Positions 45,190 through 54,938 of a DNA stretch of 64,000 nucleotides are shown here, piece after piece; the stretch's first letter is position 1, and every line of letters starts with the position of its first letter. The stretch comes from Burkholderia pyrrocinia (GTDB taxonomy: Bacteria > Pseudomonadota > Gammaproteobacteria > Burkholderiales > Burkholderiaceae), in the NCBI RefSeq assembly GCF_018417535.1, contig NZ_CP070978.1, positions 1,922,001 through 1,986,000 of the forward strand, given 5' to 3'. A program made the translations under genes and the position numbers. Below the pieces are notes generated by a model. The model searched no databases, was not told where the DNA came from, and was given only the letters and a program-made list of their open reading frames with translations.

Positions 45190-46833
45190 GTGATCAAAAC
45201 GTTACGGGTAATACTGTCGGCGCTCGCGCTGTGCGTCGCCGCGTCGTCCGCGCACGCCGCCGATACGAAGAAGGTCGACGTCCTGCTGGTGGGCGGCGGC
45301 ATCATGAGCTCTACGCTCGGCGTCTGGCTGCACGAGCTTCAGCCTGACTGGTCGATGACGATGGTCGAGCGCCTCGACGGCGTCGCGCTGGAAAGTTCGA
45401 ACGGCTGGAACAACGCCGGCACCGGCCACTCGGCGCTCGCCGAACTGAACTACACGCCGGAAAAGGCGGACGGCAAGATCGACATCTCGAAGGCGATCGA
45501 GATCAACGAGTCGTTCCAGATCTCGCGCCAGTTCTGGGCGTGGCAGGTCAAGCAGGGCGTGCTGAAGAACCCGCATTCGTTCATCAACTCGACGCCGCAC
45601 ATGAGTTTCGTGTGGGGCGACGACAACGTCCGTTTCCTGAAGAAGCGCTACGAAGCGCTGCAGGCAAGCCCGCTGTTCCGCGGCATGCAGTATTCGGAAG
45701 ACTACGACCAGATCAAGCAGTGGGTGCCGCTGATGATGGAAGGCCGCGACCGCAACCAGAAGGTCGCGGCGACGTGGACGCCGATCGGCACCGACGTGAA
45801 CTTCGGCGAGATCACGCGCCAGTTCGTCGGCTACCTGAAGACCCAGCCGAACTTCACGCTGTCGCTGTCGAGCGAAGTGCGCGAGATCACGCGCAACGCC
45901 GACGGCACGTGGCACGTGTCGTGGGTCAAGCTGCATTCGGACGAACCGCCGCAGGCCGTCGACGCGAAGTTCGTGTTCATCGGCGCGGGCGGCGGTGCGC
46001 TGCACCTGCTGCAGGCGTCGGGCATCCCCGAGGCGAAGGATTACGGCGCGTTCCCGGTCGGCGGCTCGTTCCTCGTGACCGACAACCCCGATGTCGTGAA
46101 GCAGCACCTCGCGAAGGCGTACGGCAAGGCGTCGGTCGGCTCGCCGCCGATGTCGGTGCCGCACCTCGACACGCGGATCATCGACGGCAAGAAGATCATC
46201 CTGTTCGGGCCGTTCGCGACGTTCTCGACCAAGTTCCTGAAGAACGGCTCGTACTTCGACCTGCTCAAGAGCACCAACACGCACAACGTCGCGCCGATGA
46301 TGCGCGTGGGCGTCGACGAATTCCCGCTGGTCCAGTACCTGGCCGGCCAGTTGATGCTGTCCGACGATGACCGCTTCAACGCGCTGAAGGAATACTTCCC
46401 GAACGCGAAGAAGGAAGACTGGCGCCTGTGGCAGGCCGGTCAGCGCGTGCAGATCATCAAGCGCGACCCGGTGAAGGGCGGCGTGCTGAAGCTCGGCACC
46501 GAGATCGTCAGCTCGCAGGACGGCAGCATCGCGGGCCTGCTCGGTGCATCGCCGGGCGCGTCGACGGCCGCGCCGATCATGCTGAACCTGATGAAGAAGG
46601 TGTTCAAGGACAAGGTCGCGACGCCCGAGTGGCAGCAGAAGATCCGCCAGATCGTGCCGAGCTACGGCACGAAGCTGAACGACAGCCCGGCGAAGGTCGT
46701 CGAGGAATGGACCTACACGAGCGACGTGCTGCAGCTCTCGCCGCCGCCGAAGATCGACATGAATACGCCGTCGCAAGCCGCGGGCACGGCGCCGGCACGC
46801 CCGGCGAAGGCTGCCGCGGATATGGCGCTGTAA
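45190..46833 (+). CDS. mqo: Malate:quinone oxidoreductase with a signal peptide
   Basis: A 547-residue FAD enzyme oxidising malate to oxaloacetate with electrons to quinone. The FAD-binding start [20 protein letters not shown] and [20 protein letters not shown] are diagnostic, as is [20 protein letters not shown]. It starts at GTG 45190 behind AGAAGGGA. Unlike the usual cytoplasmic-face enzymes it begins [20 protein letters not shown] followed by HAADTKK, a typical Sec signal peptide with an AHA cleavage site. A terminator follows. The C-terminus has a Pro/Ala-rich tail. Confidence 0.93.
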   Translation: MIKTLRVILSALALCVAASSAHAADTKKVDVLLVGGGIMSSTLGVWLHELQPDWSMTMVERLDGVALESSNGWNNAGTGHSALAELNYTPEKADGKIDISKAIEINESFQISRQFWAWQVKQGVLKNPHSFINSTPHMSFVWGDDNVRFLKKRYEALQASPLFRGMQYSEDYDQIKQWVPLMMEGRDRNQKVAATWTPIGTDVNFGEITRQFVGYLKTQPNFTLSLSSEVREITRNADGTWHVSWVKLHSDEPPQAVDAKFVFIGAGGGALHLLQASGIPEAKDYGAFPVGGSFLVTDNPDVVKQHLAKAYGKASVGSPPMSVPHLDTRIIDGKKIILFGPFATFSTKFLKNGSYFDLLKSTNTHNVAPMMRVGVDEFPLVQYLAGQLMLSDDDRFNALKEYFPNAKKEDWRLWQAGQRVQIIKRDPVKGGVLKLGTEIVSSQDGSIAGLLGASPGASTAAPIMLNLMKKVFKDKVATPEWQQKIRQIVPSYGTKLNDSPAKVVEEWTYTSDVLQLSPPPKIDMNTPSQAAGTAPARPAKAAADMAL

Positions 46834-46861
46834 CGCACGCGACACTGTTGCGCCGCCCCGC

Positions 46862-46892
46862 ACGGCCGCCCTTGACCGGGGCGGCCGTTTTT
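46862..46892 (+). terminator. Intrinsic terminator after mqo
   Basis: ACGGCCGCCC, a short loop, GGGCGGCCGT, followed by five T residues. It begins 29 bp after the mqo stop. Confidence 0.85.
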
Positions 46893-47171
46893 CATGGAGG
46901 GTCCGGCGCCGGCCCCCGCCGACGCGTCCGGCAGCCGGTCGCCTCACACCGGCCGCCCCAACCGGGTTGCCGACACGCGTCGCCCGCGCCGGGCGCCCGC
47001 ATCCGCTAGAATTGCGGGCACGCGCGACCTCGTCGCCGCCCGATCCATCATCCGCATCGACGCAGTCCAAGCGACCGCCGGTGCGGCCCGCGCCCGAGCC
47101 GCGCGAGCGCCGCACACCGTTGCCGCGCCCGCCCGGGCGCGCCACCAACCGAATTCAGCTGGAGAAAGACC

Positions 47172-47369
47172 GTGTTTACCTGCAGAAACCAAAGCTGCGG
47201 CACGCAGTGGGAAACGTCCGACGTCGTCATCAAGGACGAGGGCCAGGGGCTGCTGTTCCGCTGCCCGCTGTGCGGCGCGCGCAACTATCTCGAGCGCTTC
47301 GAAGCCGACGACGGCACCATCGTCTACGAGCAGATGGAAGGCCGGCCTTACCTCGGAGACGTGGAATGA
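47172..47369 (+). CDS. Small zinc-ribbon protein overlapping dbpA
   Basis: A 65-residue protein with two cysteine pairs, MFTCRNQSCGTQW and LLFRCPLCGARNYLERF, spaced as in a rubredoxin-like zinc ribbon. It starts at GTG 47172 (GGAG seven to ten bases upstream). Its stop overlaps the dbpA start (ATGA), so the two proteins are co-translated. A function with DbpA in ribosome assembly or RNA binding is a reasonable guess from the context, not from the sequence. Confidence 0.78.
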   Translation: MFTCRNQSCGTQWETSDVVIKDEGQGLLFRCPLCGARNYLERFEADDGTIVYEQMEGRPYLGDVE

Positions 47370-48763
47370 CCCAACCGACCGCCACGCCCTTCAGCGCGCT
47401 GCCGCTGACGCCCGCCACGCTCGCCAACCTCGCGCAGCTCGGTTATGTCGACATGACGCCGATCCAGGCCGCGAGCCTGCCGATCGCGCTGGCCGGCCAG
47501 GACCTGATCGCGCAGGCGAAGACGGGCAGCGGCAAGACCGCCGCGTTCTCGCTCGCGCTGCTGTCGCGCCTCGACGCGCGCAGCTTCGACGTGCAGGCGA
47601 TGATCCTGTGCCCGACGCGCGAACTCGCCGACCAGGTCGCGCAGGAAGTGCGCCGCCTCGCGCGCGCCGAGGAGAACGTGAAGGTACTGACGCTGTGCGG
47701 CGGTACGCCGATGCGTCCGCAGGCGCAGAGCCTCGAGCACGGCGCGCACATCGTCGTCGGCACGCCGGGCCGCATCATGGATCACCTCGATCGCGGCAAC
47801 CTGAAGCTCGACGCGCTGAACACGCTCGTGCTCGACGAAGCCGACCGGATGCTCGACATGGGCTTCTTCGACGACATCGCGAAAGTCGCGCGGATGTGCC
47901 CGACGACGCGCCAGACGCTGCTGTTCTCCGCGACCTATCCGGACGGCATCGTCAAGCTGAGCCAGCAATTCCTGCGCAACCCGAAGGAAGTGAAGCTCGA
48001 AGAGCGCCACGACAACAGCAAGATCCGCCAGCGCTTCTATGAAGTGACCGAAAACGAGCGGCTGCACGCGGTCGGCCAGTTGCTGAACCACTACCGCCCC
48101 GTGAGCACGATCGCGTTCTGCAACACGAAGCAGCAGTGCCGCGACCTGCTCGACGTGCTGCATGCGCAGGGTTTCCACGCGCTCGCGCTGCACGGCGAGC
48201 TCGACCAGCGCGAGCGCGACCAGGTGCTGATCCAGTTCGCGAACCGTAGCTGCTCGGTGCTGGTGGCAACCGACGTCGCCGCGCGCGGGCTCGACATCGC
48301 GCAGCTCGAAGCGGTGATCAACGTCGACGTGACGCCCGACCCGGAAGTGCACGTGCACCGCATCGGCCGCACCGGCCGCGCGGATCAGGACGGCTGGGCG
48401 CTGAGCCTCGCCAGCATGGACGAGATGGGCCGCGTCGGCTCGATCGAACAGGCGCAGAAGCGCGATGTCGAATGGCATCCGCTCGCCGAGCTGAAGCCGG
48501 CCGGCGACGACACGCTGCTGCCGCCGATGGAAACGCTGCAGATCCTCGGCGGACGCAAGGACAAGATCCGCCCGGGCGACGTGCTCGGCGCGCTGACCGG
48601 CGACGCCGGGTTCGACGGCAAGCAGATCGGCAAGATCAACGTGACCGAGTTCTCGACCTATGTCGCGATCGAGCGCGGCGTCGCGCACGACGCGCTGCGC
48701 AAGCTCAATGCGGGCAAGATCAAGGGCAAGCGGGTCAAAGTCCGGTTGATGGACGAGGAGTGA
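47366..48763 (+). CDS. dbpA: DEAD-box RNA helicase DbpA
   Basis: A 465-residue RNA helicase. Motifs in order: Q motif GYVDMTPIQAASLPIAL, I AQAKTGSGKTAAF, Ia PTRELADQV, II LVLDEADRMLDMGF, III LFSATYP, V ATDVAARGLDIAQLEAVINV and VI HRIGRTGRADQDG. The C-terminal 75 residues (GGRKDKIRPGDVLGALTGDA, INVTEFSTYVAIER) are the DbpA RNA-binding domain that recognises hairpin 92 of 23S rRNA. It acts in 50S subunit assembly. Confidence 0.95.
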   Translation: MTQPTATPFSALPLTPATLANLAQLGYVDMTPIQAASLPIALAGQDLIAQAKTGSGKTAAFSLALLSRLDARSFDVQAMILCPTRELADQVAQEVRRLARAEENVKVLTLCGGTPMRPQAQSLEHGAHIVVGTPGRIMDHLDRGNLKLDALNTLVLDEADRMLDMGFFDDIAKVARMCPTTRQTLLFSATYPDGIVKLSQQFLRNPKEVKLEERHDNSKIRQRFYEVTENERLHAVGQLLNHYRPVSTIAFCNTKQQCRDLLDVLHAQGFHALALHGELDQRERDQVLIQFANRSCSVLVATDVAARGLDIAQLEAVINVDVTPDPEVHVHRIGRTGRADQDGWALSLASMDEMGRVGSIEQAQKRDVEWHPLAELKPAGDDTLLPPMETLQILGGRKDKIRPGDVLGALTGDAGFDGKQIGKINVTEFSTYVAIERGVAHDALRKLNAGKIKGKRVKVRLMDEE

Positions 48764-48781
48764 CGGGAAGCGGCGCGGACG

Positions 48782-48821
48782 GTCGCACCGTGTCGCACCG
48801 TGTCGCACCGTGTCGCGCCGT
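48782..48821. repeat. Four tandem copies of a 10-bp unit (GTCGCACCGT)
   Basis: Three perfect copies and a fourth with one change (GTCGCGCCGT) lie in the gap between convergent dbpA and the PhnD-like gene. It is a short, probably unstable simple repeat with no visible coding role. Confidence 0.85.
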
Positions 48822-48858
48822 TCCGCGCCGCCCGGCACTACCCCGCACTACCTGCGCA

Positions 48859-49683
48859 TCACGCCAGTTCCGGATACCCGTGCGCGGCGGCCTCTCGCGC
48901 AAACCGCGCAATCGTGTCGTAGTCGTCGGGCGACAACCGCTCGAATCCCTTCAGTCTCAGCACGCGCGAGCGTTCCGCATCGGCCGCCACCGCGCGATCG
49001 AGCGCATCGCGCAACGCGGCCACCTGCGTTTCCTCCAGCGCCCGCGACGCGATGAACGGCAACCCCGGCGCGGATGCCGTCGTGCCGATGATCCGGATGT
49101 CCTTCAATAAGTCGGGCAACGCATCGCGCACATACGCGAACGTCACGCAGTCGATCGCCGCGCAGTCGGCAACACCTGCCGCCAGCGCGCGCAACACGTT
49201 CAGGTGCGAGCCGAACGCCGTCACCGACCCGAAGAAGCGGCCGTCGTGCGCATGCGGCGCGACCGCATGCCGGAACGCGTTCATCCCGCTGTGTGAATCG
49301 GCACCGTTGAATGCGGCGCGCAGCCCTCGACAGGCGGCGAGCGCTGTCGCGCCGCCTGCATGCACGCGCGCCGACACGACCAGCATGCTGCTATAGCGCG
49401 TACCGTTGCAGCCGTGCGCGTCGAAAGCGGGTGTCGCGATCAATCGCACGGCGTCGCGCAAACCAAGCATCCGGTACGGGAAGCCGCACGTCTGCGACAG
49501 CAGCAGATCGTCGCGCCGCCACAGCGCGTGCAAATCGCCGAACGGTTCGTCGGGCAGCGCGGCGTCCGCCGGCCCGCCCGCGTTCGCGAACGCATCGAGC
49601 GCGTCGCGCAGCAGCGCGCGCCACAGCGCGGCGTGGCGCGGCGTCACGTTGTACATCGGCAGTTCTGCGATCCATCGGCTCAT
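48859..49683 (-). CDS. PhnD-like phosphate/phosphonate-type substrate-binding domain protein
   Basis: A 274-residue protein of the PhnD-related family (TMPDE-like fold of type II periplasmic binding proteins). LLLSQTCGFPYRMLGLRDAV, RGLRAAFNGADSHSGMNAFR and GVADCAAIDCVTFAYVRDAL follow the usual order. There is no signal peptide: it begins MSRWIAELPMYNVTPRHAAL. So it is probably cytoplasmic or the ligand-binding part of another system. No ABC partner genes are adjacent. Confidence 0.8.
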   Translation of the reverse strand: MSRWIAELPMYNVTPRHAALWRALLRDALDAFANAGGPADAALPDEPFGDLHALWRRDDLLLSQTCGFPYRMLGLRDAVRLIATPAFDAHGCNGTRYSSMLVVSARVHAGGATALAACRGLRAAFNGADSHSGMNAFRHAVAPHAHDGRFFGSVTAFGSHLNVLRALAAGVADCAAIDCVTFAYVRDALPDLLKDIRIIGTTASAPGLPFIASRALEETQVAALRDALDRAVAADAERSRVLRLKGFERLSPDDYDTIARFAREAAAHGYPELA

Positions 49684-49706
49684 GCGCGCATTCTACGGGC
49701 GAAACG

Positions 49707-50807
49707 TCAGAACACGTGCCGTATACCGGCACGGCCGACCGCCTGCTTCTGGTTGCCCGACGGATTGAAGCCCGCGATCTGCGCGACCGGCGCATCGCCC
49801 GCCGCCTTCTGGAACGCCCCCATCACATAGACGCTCGTGCGCTTGGACAGCGCGTATTCCACGCTCAGGTTGAACTGGTGATACTTCGGCTCCGCGTTCG
49901 TCGCATGGTCGCGGCCCGTCGTGTACGTATAGCCCGCGCCGATCGTCACCGCCGGCGTCGGCGTGACGAGCGTCGACAGCTCGTAGTTCTGGAACGTCGC
50001 GTCGTGCCCCGCGCTGCCCTGCTGGAAGTTCGTGTTCGTGAAGTCGGCCAGCACCTTCAGCCACTGCACGACCTGGTACGACGCGCCGACGCCGAACATC
50101 TTCTGCGCGCGCGCCGCATCGAGGTAGTTGCCGTAGATCGCGTTCGTGAAGCCCGGATAGTTCTGGTAGCCCTGCGTCGACACGCCCGGGTTGTTGATCC
50201 GCAGGTAGCCGATGCCAAAGCCGACCGGCCCCGCCGCGTAGCTCGCGCCGACGCTGAACGTCGCGTTGTCCGAGAACCGGCCCGGCTGCCCGCCGAACGC
50301 GTAGAGGCCGCCGAACGTGACGCCCGCGATCGTCGGGCTGCGGTACTTGACCGCGTTCGAGATCGGGAAGCCGTTGTCGGTGTTGTCCATGTCGTTCGGG
50401 TGCGCGAAGTAATAGCCGCCGATGTTGCCGTTCAGCGTGAACGGCTCGACATAGTCGACGATCGAGTCCCACTGGCGGCCGAGCGTGAGCGTGCCGAGCT
50501 TCGCGTCGTTCAGGCCGACGTAAGCGTTGCGCGAGAACGCGAGCCCGCTGCCGAGGCGGCCGGAGTTGATGTCGAAGCCGCTTTCGAGCCGGAAGATCGC
50601 GCTCAAGCCCCCGCCGAGATCCTCGGTGCCGCGCACGCCCCAGCGGCTGCCGGCCGTCACGCCCGACGCGAGCTGCACGAGATGCTTGCCCTGCACGTTC
50701 GACACGTAGTCGACGCCGTCCTCGACGATGCCGTACAGCGTGACGCTGCTTTGCGCGTGCGCGGTGGCGGCCGCGGCGAGCGGCAGCGCGAACAGGAGTT
50801 TCTTCAT
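49707..50807 (-). CDS. OmpC-like outer-membrane porin
   Basis: A 366-residue porin of the beta-proteobacterial type. The signal peptide MKKLLFALPLAAAATAHA is cleaved before QSSVTLYGIVEDGVDYVSNV, the family's standard mature start. RWGVRGTEDLGGGLSAIFRL, SRNAYVGLNDAKLGTLTLGR and the C-terminal RAGIRHVF with terminal Phe show a complete 16-strand trimeric barrel. It admits small hydrophilic solutes. Transcribed alone, divergent from a desaturase. Confidence 0.95.
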   Translation of the reverse strand: MKKLLFALPLAAAATAHAQSSVTLYGIVEDGVDYVSNVQGKHLVQLASGVTAGSRWGVRGTEDLGGGLSAIFRLESGFDINSGRLGSGLAFSRNAYVGLNDAKLGTLTLGRQWDSIVDYVEPFTLNGNIGGYYFAHPNDMDNTDNGFPISNAVKYRSPTIAGVTFGGLYAFGGQPGRFSDNATFSVGASYAAGPVGFGIGYLRINNPGVSTQGYQNYPGFTNAIYGNYLDAARAQKMFGVGASYQVVQWLKVLADFTNTNFQQGSAGHDATFQNYELSTLVTPTPAVTIGAGYTYTTGRDHATNAEPKYHQFNLSVEYALSKRTSVYVMGAFQKAAGDAPVAQIAGFNPSGNQKQAVGRAGIRHVF

Positions 50808-51113
50808 CGGGAACGTCCGGTTGTTTTGATCAGATATGCGAAGCGTCTTCGTGGAATGCGGGACTATATCGGCGCCCTCCGCGCGCGCCAACGAACGAAT
50901 CGAGAATTCGATTCCCGAAGTTCCGGGTCGCGCGCCGCCAGACGCCGGCCGGCGGGCTTGTGACCCATCGCGATAAGCAAATGCGAATCGGTTGATTGGC
51001 CGCCCGGCACCGATTCGATACAGTTCGCTTTCCTTCCGAATCGTCACGGGCCGCCTGCGGTTCGCCCGCACGTCGCATCGCGGCCGGCGCCCGGCCTGCT
51101 CCATTCCAGAACC
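50808..51113. other. 306-bp divergent promoter region, porin and desaturase
   Basis: No gene is seen. The porin promoter must lie at the left. The half next to the porin (about 50815-50925) is less GC-rich, and no clear inverted repeat stands out. Confidence 0.4.
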
Positions 51114-52139
51114 ATGGCCGAATACTTCGACGTCGACCACGCGCGCGCGATCGCCGCGCTCGACGCCCGTTTCACCGCCCGCACCGAGTGGCCGACCTGG
51201 CTGCTGGTCGTCGCGATCTACGGCGGCTGGCTCGCGGTGCTGCTGCTCGTGCGCGAACGGCACCTGTCGCCGGCTGCCGCGACGCCGCCGCTGATCCTGC
51301 TCGGCGCGTGGCACCTGTCGTTGCAGCACGAGCTGCTGCACGGTCATCCGACGCGTTCCGCGCGGCTGAACAAGCTGCTCGGCTATCCGCCGCTGACGGT
51401 CTGGTATCCGTACACGCTGTATCGCGACACGCACCTCGACCATCATCGCGACGAAGACCTGACCGTGCCCGGCGTCGATCCCGAAACGAACTACGTGTCG
51501 CGTGCGTGCTGGGCGACGCTGCCGCGCTGGCGTCGCGTGCTGTCGGTCGCGCGCAAGACGTTCGTCGGGCGGATGGTATGCGGCCCGCCGACGAGCATCG
51601 CCGCGATGTTCGCCGATGCGTTCGCCGAGTTCCGGCGCGGCGAGTTTCGCTACCTGCCGATGTGGGCAATCCACATCGCGTGCGTCGTGGCGCTGCTCGC
51701 ATGGCTGCAATCGGTGATCGGCGTGCCGTGGTGGTACTACCTGCTCGCGGTCACGTGGCCCGCGCATTCGCTCGCGATGATCCGCTCGCTGTACGAGCAC
51801 CGCGCCGCGCGACACCCGAAGGCGCGTATCGCGATCAACGAAGCCGGCTTCGCGATGCGGCTGCTGTACCTGAACAACAACTACCACCTCGTCCATCACG
51901 ACCTGCCGAAGCTGCCGTGGTACGACCTGCCGCGCGCGTACCGGATGCGTCGCGACGCGTATGCGGAAAAATGCGGCGGCTTCGTGATCCGCGGCGGATA
52001 TCGCGAATTGCTGGCGCGTCATGCTTGGACGCCGACCGATGCGCCGGTGCATCCGTTCGATCAGGGCACGGCGTCGCTGTCGACGGGTGGCGGGGTGAAG
52101 GTGGCGGTGGCCGACAAGGTTCTGCAGATCAGCACGTAA
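51114..52139 (+). CDS. Membrane fatty-acid desaturase-family protein
   Basis: A 341-residue integral membrane di-iron enzyme. Three histidine boxes are present: LQHELLHGHPTRS, YRDTHLDHHRDED and NNNYHLVHHDLPKLPWYDLP. Hydrophobic segments lie at about residues 28-45, 55-70, 185-205 and 207-225. Family members desaturate or hydroxylate acyl chains or small lipids; the spacing of the boxes fits the wider family but does not fix the substrate. It stands alone, divergent from the porin. Confidence 0.88.
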   Translation: MAEYFDVDHARAIAALDARFTARTEWPTWLLVVAIYGGWLAVLLLVRERHLSPAAATPPLILLGAWHLSLQHELLHGHPTRSARLNKLLGYPPLTVWYPYTLYRDTHLDHHRDEDLTVPGVDPETNYVSRACWATLPRWRRVLSVARKTFVGRMVCGPPTSIAAMFADAFAEFRRGEFRYLPMWAIHIACVVALLAWLQSVIGVPWWYYLLAVTWPAHSLAMIRSLYEHRAARHPKARIAINEAGFAMRLLYLNNNYHLVHHDLPKLPWYDLPRAYRMRRDAYAEKCGGFVIRGGYRELLARHAWTPTDAPVHPFDQGTASLSTGGGVKVAVADKVLQIST

Positions 52140-52380
52140 CGGTCGACGGAGCCGCGCTTCGTCGTCACGTCGCCCGGGTCGACGATGCGGGCGCAAGGCC
52201 GCGCGGCATGCCGACCCGCCCGTCCCCGCCAGAATTCCTTACGAAATTCCGACAATGCGGAGACGCGTCGGCGAATTGCCAATTGCGCCGGCAATGTCCA
52301 GAATGGCGGCTCATCCAGGGCTTCCAACAATCATTCGCCCCGGCTCTGCCCCCGGCCGCGCGCCGCACTCCCCGACGACG

Positions 52381-53583
52381 ATGCAACCGAACACCCCACC
52401 CGGCGCGATCCGCGCGATCGGTAACGACTGGTCCGTTTCCGCGATCACCGCGGGCTTTCTCGCGGTCCTGATTTCCTACGCGGGCCCGCTCGCGATCTTC
52501 TTTCAAGCCGCGCAGGCAGCGCACGCGTCGAACGCGATGGTGTCGTCGTGGGTCTGGGCGATCTCGATCGGCGCGGGCGTGTCGGGCCTGCTCGCGAGCT
52601 GGAAGCTGAAGGTGCCGGTCGTCACCGCGTGGTCGGCGCCCGGCACCGCGCTGCTCGTCGGCCTGTTTCCGCAACTGACGCTCAACCAGGCCGTCGGCGC
52701 GTACCTCACGGCCGCGCTGATCATCCTGCTGATCGGCGTCACCGGCTACTTCGACAAACTCGTGCGCCACATTCCACGCGGCATCGCGTGCGGAATGATG
52801 GCCGGCATCCTGCTGCCGTTCGGCACGCATGCGTTCGCCGCCGCATCCGACCAGCCGGCGCTCGCGTTCGGGATGATCGCGGCCTACGTGATCTTCAGGC
52901 GCCTGCTGCCACGCTACAGCATCGTGCTCGTGCTGCTCACGGGCGCCGCGCTCGCGACGCTGCTCGGCATGACGCATCTCGGCAATGTGTCGCCGAGCAT
53001 CGCGCGGCCGATCTTCATCGCGCCCGAATGGACGCTCGGCACGACGCTCAGCCTCGCGCTGCCGCTCGTCGTCGTCAGCCTCACCGGCCAGTTCCTGCCG
53101 GGGATGACGATCCTGCGCGTGTCCGGCTATCACACGAGCGCACGCCCGATCATCACGGCCACCGGCGTGATGTCGCTCGTCGTCGCGTGCTTCGGCGGGA
53201 TCACGATCGTCGTCGCGGCGATCACCGCGGCGCTCTGCACCGGCAAGGACGCGCACGAGGATCCGGATCGGCGGTACATCGCCGGGCTCGCGAACGGCGC
53301 GTTCTACCTGATCGGCGGACTCTTCGCGGGTACGATCGTCACGGTGTTCTTCGCGTTGCCGAAGGCGTTCGTCGCGATCCTCGCGGGGCTCGCGCTGATC
53401 GGCGCGATCGGCGCGAACGTGCACGGGATCTTCGAGGACGAGAGCCACCGCGAAGCATCGGTGATCACGTTCCTCGCAACCGCGTCGGGAATGACGTGGC
53501 TCGGGCTCGGCTCCGCGTTCTGGGGGATCGTGATCGGGTCGCTGTCGTATGCGGTACTGAACAAGGTGCGGCGGCCCGCGTAG
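52381..53583 (+). CDS. benE: BenE-family benzoate/proton symporter-like transporter
   Basis: A 400-residue protein with about twelve helices. AITAGFLAVLISYAGPLAIF near the start, KVPVVTAWSAPGTALLVGLF and SLTGQFLPGMTILRVSGYHT are the BenE landmarks. ATG 52381 begins the family's usual N-terminus. No benzoate-degradation genes are in the window, so the substrate may be another aromatic or hydrophobic acid. Confidence 0.9.
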   Translation: MQPNTPPGAIRAIGNDWSVSAITAGFLAVLISYAGPLAIFFQAAQAAHASNAMVSSWVWAISIGAGVSGLLASWKLKVPVVTAWSAPGTALLVGLFPQLTLNQAVGAYLTAALIILLIGVTGYFDKLVRHIPRGIACGMMAGILLPFGTHAFAAASDQPALAFGMIAAYVIFRRLLPRYSIVLVLLTGAALATLLGMTHLGNVSPSIARPIFIAPEWTLGTTLSLALPLVVVSLTGQFLPGMTILRVSGYHTSARPIITATGVMSLVVACFGGITIVVAAITAALCTGKDAHEDPDRRYIAGLANGAFYLIGGLFAGTIVTVFFALPKAFVAILAGLALIGAIGANVHGIFEDESHREASVITFLATASGMTWLGLGSAFWGIVIGSLSYAVLNKVRRPA

Positions 53584-53626
53584 TGCACGTTGCGCCCGTC
53601 GTGCGCATCGCTCGCCGCCGCTTCGA

Positions 53627-54514
53627 TCAGCGCGCGTGCCGGCGCACCAGTTGCGCGAGCGCATCCGCCAGCGTCGTCGTCCCGTAAAGCCGCTCCGACA
53701 CGCCATCCTCCACATCGATCTGCCCGGCGTTGTGCACGTCGTACAGATCGACGATCAGTTGCGCATGGCGTTCGCCGAGGCCCGTGCGCAATAGCGTCGC
53801 AGTCCACGTGTCGCGCGGCAGCTCATGCGCGACGATCGCGCGGCCGGCCGCCGCGCCGAGCGTATCCGCGATCGCCGTCACGCTCACCCGCCGCGGCCCT
53901 TCGACGCTGACGATGCGCGGCCCGTTGCCGCCTTCGGGCGCATCGAGCAGCAGCCGCGCGGCGACGACGCCCACATCGGGCGCCCAGACCGTCGGAAACA
54001 CCTTGGCCACCGGATGATGAAAGCTCGGCAGCACGCCGGTGCCGAGCGCAACCGGCAGGATCCGCGTCCAGTTCTGCAGATGCTCGGCCGAACGCAGCAG
54101 CGTCAGTTGCGTCGGGATCGTCTTCAGCCGCTCCTCGAAGTGATGAAACAGACGCGTGATGCCCGTATTGCCGTCGCGCTCGGCACCGTAGTCCGACAGC
54201 GCGAGCAGCGCGGGCGGCGGGTTCGCGGCGAGCGCGGCGGTTGCGACGTCGATCGTCCGCGTCATCGTCGCGGCCGGATCGGGATCGGCGACGGGCACCG
54301 GGCACAGCATCTGCACGGCCTGCGCGCCGTCGAGCGCCGACGCGATCGCGTTCGCGTCCGTCAGCGCCGCGATCGCCACGTCGCAGCCGAGCTGCGCGAA
54401 ACGTTCACGATGGCGTGCATCGCGCAGCACCGCGCGCACGGGATGGCCTGTGTTGCGCAAGGTCGTCACGGTCGACCAGCCGACGTTGCCTGATGCACCG
54501 AAGATCACGAACAC
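53627..54514 (-). CDS. NmrA-like NAD(P)-binding Rossmann protein
   Basis: A 295-residue atypical short-chain dehydrogenase. It starts with FVIFGASGNVGWSTVTTLRN, a GxxGxxG nucleotide site, followed by VRAVLRDARHRERFAQLGCD, which often reads NADP. Later blocks (ALSDYGAERDGNTGITRLFH, VFPTVWAPDVGVVAARLLLD) match the NmrA/QOR2 group of redox sensors and quinone reductases. I chose GTG 54514 because AGGAG lies seven bases upstream; an extension to 54649 lacks a ribosome site. Convergent with benE. Confidence 0.83.
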   Translation of the reverse strand: MFVIFGASGNVGWSTVTTLRNTGHPVRAVLRDARHRERFAQLGCDVAIAALTDANAIASALDGAQAVQMLCPVPVADPDPAATMTRTIDVATAALAANPPPALLALSDYGAERDGNTGITRLFHHFEERLKTIPTQLTLLRSAEHLQNWTRILPVALGTGVLPSFHHPVAKVFPTVWAPDVGVVAARLLLDAPEGGNGPRIVSVEGPRRVSVTAIADTLGAAAGRAIVAHELPRDTWTATLLRTGLGERHAQLIVDLYDVHNAGQIDVEDGVSERLYGTTTLADALAQLVRRHAR

Positions 54515-54674
54515 GATCCGCTCCTGGGGGATGAAGGTGTGGTGATTGTCGGCATGCGCGGCCTGGACGGCGCGCAGGGAGGGATGAATCGAGCAGGAAA
54601 AGATGAGTGATTCGACTAGTACCAGGCAACGCGCCGCACCGGCCGTCAATCGCGAACCGGTACTGCCCTATTGA

Positions 54675-54872
54675 CAGATCGGCCGTGACATCCTGCAGGC
54701 AGGCAGCGCAAGGTTGGGGGGCAAGGTTATCGAGCGGCTGGCGCACGACCTCAAGACGGCCTTTCCCGACATGAAGTGCTTCTCCCGCGCCGACCTGATG
54801 TCCATGCCCTCTTTCGCCGACGTCTGGCCGGACGCGGCAATTGTCCAACAACCTGTTGGACAATTTCCCTGA
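54675..54872 (+). pseudogene. Remnant of a DUF1016 (YhcG-type) nuclease gene
   Basis: One open frame reads QIGRDILQAGSARLGGKVIE, RLAHDLKTAFPDMKCFSRAD and MSMPSFADVWPDAAIVQQPV before a TGA at 54870. This is the N-terminal DUF1016 domain. The codon before it is TGA where the family has Trp (YWQIGRDI), a nonsense change, and the nuclease half is gone. The end contains a perfect inverted repeat, TTGTCCAACA-ACC-TGTTGGACAA at 54841-54863. Confidence 0.75.
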
Positions 54873-54938
54873 GGTCGCAAACCTGCTTGCAGTGAATCGA
54901 ACCCGACAGCCCGCATCCGTCACGGCGCCACCGCGTCG

